From: Tupaia tana
Taxonomy: Eukaryota; Chordata; Mammalia; Scandentia; Tupaiidae
Direction of reading: 5' to 3'
DNA length: 64,000 nt
Assembly (NCBI GenBank): GCA_026018925.1
Contig: JAKSZU010000162.1
Span: 354,681-418,680, forward strand
Shown here: positions 12,801-24,097 of the stretch, in pieces
How the letters are laid out: each line of letters begins with the position of its first letter
How positions within the stretch are numbered: position 1 is the stretch's first letter
Made by a program: the position numbers and the translations under genes
The notes under the pieces: generated by a model
The model's input: only the letters and a program-made list of their open reading frames with translations
What the model was told of the DNA's origin: nothing
The model's database searches: none

Positions 12801-15800
12801 CTAGGTAGTTAGCCAGGATTTCCTTGAGGCGGTTTTTTGTTCTCCCTTGAAACCCCTGCATTCCCTTGTTAACTCCTAGCTCTCCTTCTCTCCCCAGACT
12901 ATCCAGGACTGCCAGAAGGCAATAGGCTCTCCTGCAAGCCTCTGGCCGGCAAGGGACACTGAGGGAGGGTCACCTCTGACCCCCACCTCACTTCCAGAAC
13001 CACAGGCCCCAGACTCCACCTTCTAGGTAGTTAGCCAGGATTTCCTTGAGGCGGTTTTTTGTTCTCTCTTGAAACCCCTGCATTCCCTTGTTAACACCTA
13101 GCTCTCCTTCTCCCCCCAGACTACCCAGGACTGCCAGAAGGCAATAGGCTCTACTGCAAGCCTCTGGCCGGCAAGGGACACTGAGGGAGGGTCACCTCTG
13201 ACCCCCACCTCACTTCCAGACCCCCAGGCCCCAGACTCCACCTTCTAGGTAGTTAGCCAGGATTTCCTTGAGGCGGTTTTTTGTTCTCTCTTGAAACCCC
13301 TGCATTCCTTTGTTAACACCTAGCTCTCCTTCTCTCCCCAGGCTATCCAGGACTGCCAGAAGGCAATAGGCTCTCCTGCAAGCCTCTGGCCGGCAAGGGA
13401 CACTGAGGGAGGTTCACCACTGAACCCCACCTCACTTCCAGACCCCCAGGCCCCAGACTCCACCTTCTAGGTAGTTAGCCAGGATTTCCTTGAGGCGGTT
13501 TTTTGTTCTCTCTTGAAATCCCTGCATTCTCTTGTTAACACCTAGCTCTCCTTCTCCCCCCAGACTATCCAGGACTGCCAGAAGGCAATAGGCTCTCCTG
13601 CAAGCCTCTGGCCTGCAAGCGATACTGAGGGAGGGTCACCTCTGACCCCCACCTCACTTCCAGACCCCCAGGCCCCAGACTCCACCTTCTAGGTAGTTAG
13701 CCAGGATTTCCTTGAGGCGGTTTTTTGTTCTCTCTTGAAACCCCTGCATTCCCTTGTTAACACCTAGCTCTCCTTCTCCCCCCAGACTATCCAGGACTGC
13801 CAGAAGGCAATAGGCTCTCCTGCAAGCCTCTTGCCAGCAAGGGACACTGAGGGAGGGTCACCTCTGACCCCCACCTCACTTCCAGACCCCCAGGCCCCAG
13901 ACTCCACCTTCTAGGTAGTTAGCCAGGATTTCCTTGAGGCAGTTTTTTGTTCTCTCTTGAAACCCCTGCATGCCCTTGTTAACACCTAGCTCTCCTTCTC
14001 CCCCCAGACTATCCAGGACTGCCAGAAGGCAATAGGCTCTCCTGCAAGCCTCTGGCCGGCAAGGGACACTGAGGGAGGGTCACCTCTGACCCCCACCTCA
14101 CTTCCAGACCCCCAGGCCCCAGACTCCACCTTCTAGGTAGTTAGCCAGGATTTCCTTGAGGCAGGTTTTTGTTCTCTCTTGAAACCCCTGCATTCCCTTG
14201 TTAACACCTAGCTCTCCTTCTCCCCCCAGACTATCCAGGACTGCCAGAAGGCAATAGGATCTCCTGCAAGCCTCTGGCCGGCAAGGGACAATGAGGGAGG
14301 GTCACCACTGACCCCCACCTCACTTCCAGACCCCCAGGCCCCAGACTCCACCTTCTAGGTACTTAGCCAGGATTTCCTTGAGGCGGTTTTGTGTTCTCTC
14401 TTGAAACCCCTGCATTCCCTTGTTAACACCTAGCTCTCCTTCTCCCCCCAGACTATCCAGGACTGCCAGAAGGCAATAGGCTCTCCTGCAAGCCTCTGGC
14501 CGGCAAGGGACACTGAGGGAGGGTCACCTCTGACCCCCACCTCACTTCCAGACCCCCAGGCCCCAGACTCCACCTTCTAGGTAGTTAGCCAGGATTTCCT
14601 TGAGGCGGTTTTTTGTTCTCTCTTGAAACCCCTGCATTCCCTTGTTAACACCTAGCTCTCCTTCTCCCCCCAGATTATCCAGGACTGCCAGAAGGCAATA
14701 GGCTCTCCTGCAAGCCTCTGGCCGGCAAGGGACACTGAGGGAGGGTCACCTCTGACCTCCACCTCACTTCCAGACCCCCAGGCCCCAGAATCCACCTTCT
14801 AGGCAGTTAGCCAGGATTTCCTTGAGGCGGTTTTTTGTTCTCTCTTGAAACCCCTGCATTCCCTTGTTAACACCTAGCTCTCCTTCTCCCCCCAGACTAT
14901 CCAGGACTGCCAGAAGGCAATAGGCTCTCCTGCAAGCCTCTGGCCGGCAAGGGACACTGAGGGAGGGTCACCTCTGACCCCCACCTCACTTCCAGACCCC
15001 CAGGCCCCAGACTCCAACTTCTACGTAGTTAGCCAGGATTTCCTTGAGGCGGTTTTTTGTTCTCTCTTGAAACCCCTGCATTCCCTTGTTAACACCTAGC
15101 TCTCCTTCTCCCCCCAGACTATCCAGGACTGCCAGAAGGCAATAAGCTCTCCTGCAAGCCTCTGGCTGGCAAGGGACACTGAGGGAGGGTCACCTCTGAC
15201 CCCCACCTCACTTCCAGACCCCCCAGGCCCCAGACTCCACCTTCTAGGTAGTTAGCCAGGATTTCCTTGAGGCGGTTTTTTGTTCTCGCTTGAAACCCCT
15301 GCATTCCCTTGTTAACACCTAGCTCTCCTTCTCCCCCCAGACTATCCAGGACTGCCAGAAGGCAATAGGCTCTCCTGCAAGCCTCTGGCCGGCAATGGAC
15401 ACTGAGGGAGGGTCACTTCTGACCCCCACCTCACTTCCAGACCCCCAGGCCCCAGACTCCACCTTCTAGACTATCCAGGACTGCCAGAAGGCAATAGGCT
15501 CTCCTGCAAGCCTCTGGCCGGCAAGGGACACTGAGGGAGGGTCACCTCTGACCCCCACCTCACTTCCAGACCCCCAGGCCCCAGACTCCACCTTCTAGGT
15601 AGTTAGCCAGGATTTCCTTGAGGCGGTTTTTTGTTCTCTCTTGAAACCCCTGCATTCCCTTGTTAACACCTAGCTCTCCTTCTCCCCCCAGGCTATCCAG
15701 GACTGCCAGAAGGCAATAGGCTCTCCTGCAAGCCTATGGCCGGCAAGGGACACTGAGGGAGGTTCACCTCTGACACCCACCTCACTTCCAGACCCCCAGG

Positions 15801-18800
15801 CCCCAGACTCCACCTTCTAGGTAGTTAGCCAGGATTTCCTTGAGGCGGTTTTTTGTTCTCTCTTGAAATCCCTGCATTCCCTTGTTAACACCTAGCTCTC
15901 CTTCTCCCCCCCAGACTCTCCAGGACTGCCAGAAGGCAATAGGCTTTCCTGCACGCCTCTGGCCTGCAAGCGATACTGAGGGAGGGTCACCTCTGACCCC
16001 CACCTCACTTCCAGACCCCCAGGCCCCAGACTCCACCTTCTAGGTAGTTAGCCAGGATTTCCTTGAGGCGGTTTTTTGTTCTCGCTTGAAACCCCTGCAT
16101 TCCCTTGTTAACACCTAGCTCTCCTTCTCCCCCAAGACTATCCAGGACTGCCAGAAGGCAATAGGCTCTCCTGCAAGCCTCTGGCCGGCAAGGGACACTG
16201 AGGGAGGGTCACCTCTGACGCCCACCTCACTTCCAGACCCCCAGGCCCCAGACTCCACCTTCTAGGTAGTTAGCCAGGATTTCCTTGAGGCGGTTTTTTG
16301 TTCTCTCTTGAAACCCCTGCATTCCCTTGTTAACCCCTAGCTCTCCTTCTCCCCCCAGACTATCCAGGACTGCCAGAAGGCAATAGACTCTCCTGCAAGC
16401 CTCTGGCCGGCAAGGGACACTGAGGGAGGGTCACCTCTGACCCCCACCTCACTTCCAGACCCCCAGGCCCCAGACTCCACCTTCTAGACTATCCAGGACT
16501 GCCAGAAGGCAATAGGCTCTCCTGCAAGCCTCTGGCCGGCAAGGGACACTGAGGGAGGGTCACCTATGACCCCCACCTCACTTCCAGACCCCCAGGCCCC
16601 AGACTCCACATTCTAGGTAGTTAGCCAGGATTTCCTTGAGGCGGTTTTTTGTTCTCTCTTGAAACCCCTGCATTCCCTTGTTAACACCTAGCTCTCCTTC
16701 TCCCCCCAGGCTATCCAGGACTGCCAGAAGGCAATAGGCTCTCCTGCAAGCCTCTGGCCTGCAAGCGATACTGACGGAGGGTCACCTCTGACCCCCACCT
16801 CACTTCCAGACCCCCAGGCCCCAGACTCCACCTTCTAGGTAGTTAGCCAGGATTTCCTTGAGGCGGTTTTTTGTTCTCTCTTAAAACCCCTGCATTCCCT
16901 TGTTAACACCTAGCTCTCCTTCTCCCCCCAGACTATCCAGGACTGCCAGAAGGCAATAGGCTCTCCTGCAAGCCTCTTGCCAGCAAGGGACACTGAGGGA
17001 GGGTCACCTCTCACCCCCACCTCACTTCCAGACCCCCAGGCCCCAGACTCCACCTTCTAGGTAGTTAGCCAGTATTTCCTTGAGGCAGTTTTTTGTTCTC
17101 TCTTGAAACCCCTGCATTCCCTTGTTAACACCTAGCTCTCCTTCTCCCCCCAGACTATCCAGGACTGCCAGAAGGCAATAGGCTCTCCTGCAAGCCTCTG
17201 GCCGGCAAGGGACACTGAGGCAGGGTCACTTCTGACCCCCACATCACTTCCCGACCCCCAGGCCCCAGACTCCACCTTCTAGGTAGTTAGCCAGGATTTC
17301 CTTGAGGCGGTTTTTTGTTCTTTCTTGAAACCCCTGCATTCCCTTGTTAACACCTAGCTCTCCTTCTCCCCCCAGACTATCCAGGACTGCCAGAAGGTAA
17401 TAGGCTCTCCTGCAAGCCTCTGGCCGGCAAGGGACACTGAGGGAGGGTCACCTCTGACCCCCACCTCACTTCCAGACCCCCAGGCCCCAGACTCCACCTT
17501 CTAGGTAGTTAGCCAGGATTTCCTTGAGGCGGTTTTTTGTTCTCTCTTGAAACCCCTGCATTCCCTTGTTAACACCTAGCTCTCCTTCTCCCCCCAGACT
17601 ATCCAGGACTGCCAGAAGGCAATAGGCTCTCCTGCAAGCCTCTGGCCGGCAAGGGACACTGAGGGAGGGTCACCTCTGACCCCCATCTCACTTCCAGACC
17701 CCCAGGCCCCAGACTCCACCTTGTAGGTAGTTAGCCAAGATTTCCTTGAGGCGGTTTTTTGTTCTCTCTTGAAACCCCTGCAATCCCTTGTTAACACCTA
17801 GCTCTCCTTCTCCCCCCAGACTATCCAGGACTGCCAGAAGGCAATAGAGTCTCCTGCAAGCCTCTGGCCGGCAAGGGACACTGAGGGAGAGTCACCTCTG
17901 ACCCCCACCTCACTTCCAGACCCCCAGGCCCCAGACTCCACCTTCTAGGTAGTTAGCCAGGATTTCCTTGAGGCGGTTTTTTGTTCTCGCTTGAAACCCC
18001 TGCATTCCCTTGTTAACACCTAGCTCTCCTTCTCCCCCCACACTATCCAGGACTGCCAGAAGGCAATAGGCTCTCCTGCAAGCCTCTGGCCGGCAAGGGA
18101 CACTGAGGGAAGGTCACCTCTGACCCCCACCACACTTCCAGACCCCCAGGCCCCAGACTCCACCTTCTAGACTATCCAGGACTGCCAGAAGGCAATAGGC
18201 TCTCCTGCAAGCCTCTGGCCGGCAAGGGACACTGAGGGAGGGTCACCTCTGACCCCCACCTCACTTCCAGACCCCCAGGCCCCAGACTCCACCTTCTAGG
18301 TAGTTAGCCAGGATTTCCTTGAGGCAGGTTTTTGTTCTCTCTTGAAACCCCTGCATTCCCTTGTTAACACCTAGCTCTCCTTCTCCCCCCAGACTATCCA
18401 GGACTGCCAGAAGGCAATAGGATCTCCTGCAAGCCTCTGGCCGGCAAGGGACAATGAGGGAGGGTCACCACTGACCCCCACCTCACTTCCAGACCCCCAG
18501 GCCCCAGACTCCACCTTCTAGGTACTTAGCCAGGATTTCCTTGAGGCGGTTTTGTGTTCTCTCTTGAAACCCCTGCATTCCCTTGTTAACACCTAGCTCT
18601 CCTTCTCCCCCCAGACTATCCAGGACTGCCAGAAGGCAATAGGCTCTCCTGCAAGCCTCTGGCCGGCAAGGGACACTGAGGGAGGGTCACCTCTGACCCC
18701 CACCTCACTTCCAGACCCCCAGGCCCCAGACTCCACCTTCTAGGTAGTTAGCCAGGATTTCCTTGAGGCGGTTTTTTGTTCTCTCTTGAAACCCCTGCAT

Positions 18801-21758
18801 TCCCTTGTTAACACCTAGCTCTCCTTCTCCCCCCAGGCTATCCAGGACTGCCAGAAGGCAATAGGCTTTCCTGCAAGCCTATGGCCGGCAAGGGACACTG
18901 AGGGAGGTTCACCTCTGACCCCCACCTCACTTCCAGACCCCCAGGCCCCAGACTCCACCTTCTAGGTAGTTAGCCAGGATTTCCTTCAGGTGGTTTTTTG
19001 TTCTCTCTTGAAATCCCTGCATTCCCTTGTTAACACCTAGCTCTCCTTCTCCCCCCAGACTCTCCAGGACTGCCAGAAGGCAATAGGCTCTCCTGCAAGC
19101 CTCTGGCCTGCAAGCGATACTGAGGGAGGGTCACCTCTGACCCCCACCTCACTTCCAGACCCCCAGGCCCCAGACTCCACCTTCTAGGTAGTTTGCCAGG
19201 ATTTCCTTGAGGCGGTTTTTTGTTCTCGCTTGAAACCCCTGCATTCCCTTGTTAACACCTAGCTCTCCTTCTCCCCCAAGACTATCCAGGACTGCCAGAA
19301 GGCAATAGGCTCTCCTGCAAGCCTCTGGCCGGCAAGGGACACTGAGGGAGGGTCACCTCTGACCCCCACCTCACTTCCAGACCCCCAGGCCCCAGACTCC
19401 ACCTTCTAGACTATCCAGGACTGCCAGAAGGCAATAGGCTCTCCTGCAAGCCTCTGGCCGGCAAGGGACACTGAGGGAGGGTCACCTATGACCCCCACCT
19501 CACTTCCAGACCCCCAGGCCCCAGACTCCACCTTCTAGGTAGTTAGCCAGGATTTACTTGAGGCGGTTTTTTGTTCTCTCTTGAAACCCCTGCATTCCCT
19601 TGTTAACACCTAGCTCTCCTTCTCCCCCCAGACTATCCAGGACTGCCAGAAGGCAATAGGCTCTCCTGCAAGCCTCTGGCTGGCAAGGGACACTGAGGGA
19701 GGGTCACCTCTGACCCCCACCTCACTTCCAGACCCCCAGGCCCCAGACTCCATCTTCTAGGTAGTTAGCCAGGATTTTCTTCAGGCGGTTTTTTGTTCTC
19801 TCTTGAAACCCCTGCATTCCCTTGTTAACACCTAGCTCTCCTTCTCCCCCCAGACTATCCAGGACTGCCAGAAGGCAATAGGCTCTCCTGCAAGCCTCTG
19901 GCCGGCAAGGGACACTGAGGGAGGGTCACCTCTGACGCCCACCTCACTTCCAGACCCCCAGGCCCCAGACTCCACCTTCTAGGTAGTTAGCCAGGATTTC
20001 CTTGAGGCGGTTTTTTGTTCTCTCTTGAAACCCCTGCATTCCCTTGTTAACCCCTAGCTCTCCTTCTCCCCCCAGACTATCCAGGACTGCCAGAAGGCAA
20101 TAGGCTCTCCTGCAAGCCTCTGGCCGGCAAGGGACACTGAGGGAGGGTCACCTCTGACCCCCACCTCACTTCCAGACCCCCAGGCCCCAGACTCCACCTT
20201 CTAGACTATCCAGGACTGCCAGAAGGCAATAGGCTCTCCTGCAAGCCTCTGGCCGGCAAGGGACACTGAGGGAGGGTCACCTATGACCCCCACCTCACTT
20301 CCAGACCCCCAGGCCCCAGACTCCACCTTCTAGGTAGTTAGCCAGGATTTACTTGAGGCGGTTTTTTGTTCTCTCTTGAAACCCCTGCATTCCCTTGTTA
20401 ACACCTAGCTCTCCTTCTCCCCCCAGAATATCCAGGACTGCCAGAAGGCAATAGGCTCTCCTGCAAGCCTCTGGCCGGCAAGGGACACTGAGGGAGGGTC
20501 ACCTCTGACGCCCACCTCACTTCCAGACCCCCAGGCCCCAGACTCCACCTTCTAGGTAGTTAGCCAGGATTTCCTTGAGGCGGTTTTTTGTTCTCCCTTG
20601 AAACCCTTGCATTCCCTTGTTAACACCTAGCTCTCCTTCTCCCCCCAGACTATCGAGGACTGCCAGAAGGCAATAGGCTCTCCTGCAAGCCTCTGGCCGG
20701 CAAGGGACACTGAGGGAGGGTCACCTCTGACCCCCACCTCACTTCCAGACCCCCAGGACCCAGACTCCACCTTCTAGGTAGTTAGCCAGGATTTCCTTGA
20801 GGCGGTTTTTTGTTCTCCGTTGAAACCCCTGCATTCCCTTGTTAACACCTAGCTGTCCTTCTCTCCCCAGACTATCCAGGACTGCCAGAAGGCAATAGGC
20901 TCTCCTGCAAGCCTCTGGCCGGCAAGGGACACTGAGGGAGGGTCACCTCTGACCCCCACCTCACTTCCAGACCCACAGGCCCCAGACTCCACCTTCTAGG
21001 TAGTTAGCCAGGATTTCCTTGAGGTGGTTTTTTGTTCTCTCTTGAAACCCCTGCATTCCCTTGTTAACACCTAGCTCTCCTTCTCTCCCCAGACTACCCA
21101 GGACTGCCAGAAGGCAATAGGCTCTCCAGCAAGCCTCTGGCCGGCAAGGGACACTGAGGGAGGGTCACCTCTGACCCCCACCTCACTTCCCGACCCCCAG
21201 GCCCCAGACTCCACCTTCTAGGTAGTTAGTCAGGATTTCCTTGAGGCGGTTTTTTGTTCTCTCTTGAAACCCCTGCATTCCCTTGTTAACACCTAGCTCT
21301 CCTTCTCTCCCCAGACTATCCAGGACTGCCAGAAGGCAATAGGCTCTCCTGCAAGCCTCTGGCCGGCTAGGGACACTGAGGGAGGGTCACCTCTGACCCC
21401 CACCTCACTTCCAGACCCCCAGGCCCCAGACTCCACCTTCTAGGTAGTTAGCCAGGATTTCCTTGATGCGGTTTTTTGTTCTCTCTTGAAACCCCTGCAT
21501 TCCCTTGTTAACACCTAGCTCTCCTTCTCTCCCCAGACTATCCAGGACTGCCAGAAGGCAATAGGCTCTCCTGCAAGCCTCTGGCCGGCAAGGGACACTG
21601 AGGGAGGGTCACCTCTGACCCCCACCTCACTTCCAGACCCCCAGGCCCCAGACTCCACCTTCTAGGTAGTTAGCCAGGATTTACTTGAGGCGGTTTTTTG
21701 TTCTCTCTTGAAACCCCTGCATTCCCTTGTTAACACCTAGCTCTCCTTCTCCCCCCAG

Positions 21759-22016
21759 ACTATCCAGGACTCCCAGAAGGCAATAGGCTCTCCTGCAAGC
21801 CTCTGGCCGGCAAGGGACCCTGAGGGAGGGTCTCCTCTGACCCCCACCTCACTTCCAGACCCCCAGGCCCCAGACTCCACCTTCTAGACTATCCAGGACT
21901 GCCAGAAGGCCATAGGCTCTCCTGCAAGCCTCTGGCCGGCAAGGGACACTGAGGGAGGGTCACCTCTGACCCCCACCTCACTTCCAGACCCCCAGGCCCC
22001 AGATTCCACCTTCTAG
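21759..22016 (+). repeat. Two adjacent short monomers
   Basis: This is the only place where two 129-bp units follow each other with no 93-bp block between them (junctions at 21,887 and 22,016, exactly 129 bp apart). In the related block near the array start, the matching junctions (2,134 and 2,485) are 351 bp apart, one long unit more. One copy therefore lost or gained a long unit. Confidence 0.85.
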
Positions 22017-22751
22017 ACTATCCAGGACTGCCAGAAGGCAATAGGCTCTCCTGCAAGCCTCTGGCCGGCAAGGGACACTGAGGGAGGGTCACCTCTGACC
22101 CCCACCTCACTTCCAGACCCCCATGCCCCAGACTCCACCTTCTAGGTAGTTAGCCAGGATTTCCTTGAGGCGGTTTTGTGTTCTCTCTTGAAACCCCTGC
22201 ATTCCCTTGTTAACACCTAGCTCTCCTTCTCCCCCCAGACTACCCAGGACTGCCAGAAGGCAATAGGCTCTCCTGCAAGCCTATGGCCGGCAAGGGACAC
22301 TGAGGGAGGGTCACCTCTGACCCCCACCTCACTTCCAGACCCCCAGACCCCAGACTCCACCTTCTAGGTAGTTAGCCAGGATTTCCTTGAGGCGGTTTTG
22401 TGTTCTCTCTTGAAACCCCTGCATTCCCTTGTTAACACCTAGCTCTCCTTCTCCCCCCAGACTATCCAGGACTGCCAGAAGGCAATAGGCTCTCCTGCAA
22501 GCCTCTGGCCTGCAAGGGACACTGAGGGAGGGTCACCTCTGACCCCCACCTCACTTCCAGACCCCCAGGCCCCAGACTCCACCTTCTAGGTAGTTAGCCA
22601 GGATTTCCTTGAGGCGGTTTTTTGTTCTCTCTTGAAACCCCTGCATTCCCTTGTTAACACCTAGCTCTCCTTCTCCCCCCAGACTATCCAGGACTGCCAG
22701 AAGGCAATAGGCTCTCCTGCAAGCCTCTGGCCAGCAAGGGATACTGAGGGA

Positions 22752-23093
22752 CTTTTTCTTTATTTTTCTGTGTTGTCTTTCCTTTAGTTGCATATTGTCC
22801 TCTCCTCCTTATTTTTTAACGTGTCAGACAGACTAGACAGGTCCAGAATCATATATCTGAAATTTCCTAGGAAGGTAAGTGTCTCTGGGATCCTCCCTAG
22901 TACTGATCCCCTTTGAGAAAGGAGATACTGCTTGTTAGACCCTTCTGTAGAGTTCCGCTCCTGAAAACCCATTGGTAAAAACAACAGAAGAGAGACTTCA
23001 ACAAACAGCTATTCCCATCAAAAAGGAAAGACTCTTACTTCTCGTGAGACAAAAGTTCTCCCAAGAGGTCTTTAAAAGGGAAGTAATCTTCCA
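22752..23093 (+). promoter_or_regulatory. L1 5' leader between monomer array and ORF1 (tether)
   Basis: Non-repetitive 342-bp segment joining the last, truncated monomer to ORF1, matching in position the tether of rodent L1s with monomeric promoters. It opens with a long pyrimidine tract ending TTTCCTTTAG at 22,787, a good splice-acceptor-like sequence. It also holds AAG|GTAAGT at 22,874/22,875, a near-perfect splice donor, and these would bound an 87-nt exon. No TATA box was recognised. Its function as L1 5' UTR is inferred from position and orientation. Confidence 0.75.
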
Positions 23094-24053
23094 ATGGCTA
23101 AAAGTAGAAAAAGAGCCCCATGTCTGAATAAACAAGAAAATATGTCTCCAACAAAGGAAAATGCCCCTCCATGTCTCGTAAATATGGAGGACGTTACCAA
23201 AATGACAGACACAGAATTTCGAAAATTCATGGTGACCAAATTCTGTGAATTGGAAAAAAAAAGAGACAACGAACTACAGGAAATTAGGAAGTCCTTCCAG
23301 GACATGAAAGAAGAAATGGATACTCTGAGAAAGAATCAGGTGGAACTATTAGAGATAAAGTCTATAATACAAGAAATCAAAAACTCTCTGGAAAGTATTA
23401 AGAGCCGATTAGACCATGCTGAAGATCGAATCTCTGATGTAGAAGATAAAACCTCTGATCTAGAAAAAAACTACAAAAAGATCGAGAAAATAACTAAAAT
23501 ACATGAGGATAATATACGAGAATTACTAGACTCTATTAGACGCCCAAACATCAGAATAATCGGCATCCCAGAAGTTGAAGAAACTAATAGCGGAATGGAA
23601 AATCTATTCCATGACATCTTGGAAGAAAATTTCCCAAGCCTAGAGAGGCACCTAACCATCTGGACCCAAGAAATACAAAGGACCCCAAATAGAATCAACC
23701 CCAGAAGATCTTCCCCAAGGCACATCTTAGCCAGGCTGTCTAACGTCACAGAAAAAGACATGATACTAAAACTGGCAAGAGAGAAACGAGAAGTAACTTA
23801 CAAAGGCCATCCCATAAGACTAACACCAGACCTCTCATCAGAAACAATGCAAGCAAGAAAAGAATGGGAAGACATACTGAAAGTGTTAAGAGAGAAACAA
23901 TTTCAGCCAAGACTATTATACCCTGCAAGATTATCCTTCATTTGGGAAAAAAAGATTAAAATCTTCTCAGACAAACAAAACCTGAAAGAATTTGCCAACA
24001 CCAGACCAGCTCTTCAAGAAATCCTGAAGAAAGTACTGTGCCAGGAAAACTAA
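23094..24053 (+). CDS. L1 ORF1 protein (RNA-binding nucleic acid chaperone)
   Basis: The 319-aa protein binds L1 RNA and forms the L1 ribonucleoprotein as a coiled-coil trimer in this family. Residues about 45-148 are rich in heptad-like E/K/L/I positions (coiled coil). The segment around RRPNIRIIGIPE (149-160) opens the RRM-like domain. RRSSPRH (204-210) and the block from about 235 to 300 (KGHPIRLTPDLS, FQPRLLYPARLSF) form the basic C-terminal domain. Human ORF1p is a little longer (338 aa), most of the difference falling in the N-terminal half. The first ATG of the frame is used, with G at +4. The frame ends 44 bp before ORF2. Antisense frames here are shadows. Confidence 0.95.
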   Translation: MAKSRKRAPCLNKQENMSPTKENAPPCLVNMEDVTKMTDTEFRKFMVTKFCELEKKRDNELQEIRKSFQDMKEEMDTLRKNQVELLEIKSIIQEIKNSLESIKSRLDHAEDRISDVEDKTSDLEKNYKKIEKITKIHEDNIRELLDSIRRPNIRIIGIPEVEETNSGMENLFHDILEENFPSLERHLTIWTQEIQRTPNRINPRRSSPRHILARLSNVTEKDMILKLAREKREVTYKGHPIRLTPDLSSETMQARKEWEDILKVLREKQFQPRLLYPARLSFIWEKKIKIFSDKQNLKEFANTRPALQEILKKVLCQEN

Positions 24054-24097
24054 AGACGCAACAGCCAGAAACAAAGAAATAACAGGCAACTAAGACA

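Larger units (their letters stand above)
1..22751 (+). repeat. Giant 222/129-bp tandem monomer array, inferred L1 promoter monomers
   Basis: Head-to-tail array, all in one orientation, starting before the window and ending in a partial monomer (last start near 22,683). The long monomer is 222 bp: a 129-bp part from ACTATCCAGGACTGCC to CCACCTTCTAG, then a 93-bp part from GTAGTTAGCCAGG to CTTCTCCCCCCAG. I count 16 short monomers (129 bp only) and about 93 long ones. All distances between short-unit junctions equal 129 + 222n within 1 bp. Copies differ mostly by scattered single-base changes, so the array is young or homogenised. The array directly abuts the leader of an intact L1 in the same orientation and does not reappear after the L1 tail, as in rodent L1 5' UTRs made of ~200-bp monomers. 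The alternative is an unrelated satellite whose edge received the L1. Array structure is certain; the promoter role is inferred. Confidence 0.9.

Noticed and set aside
1-22751. CRISPR array
   Set aside because: There are no unique spacers. Whole 222-bp units repeat and the context is mammalian.
1-22751. Centromeric or other classical satellite interrupted by the L1
   Set aside because: Kept as an alternative but not preferred. The array does not resume after the L1 tail, and its last unit is cut exactly at the L1 leader, in the same orientation.
5755-22793. Minus-strand reading frames of 60-84 codons across the array (for example ending ...LEGGVWGLGVWK)
   Set aside because: Each arises because 222 is divisible by three and recurs by repetition. 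A stop occurs about once per unit, starts vary with point changes, and the splice-like signals are on the opposite strand.
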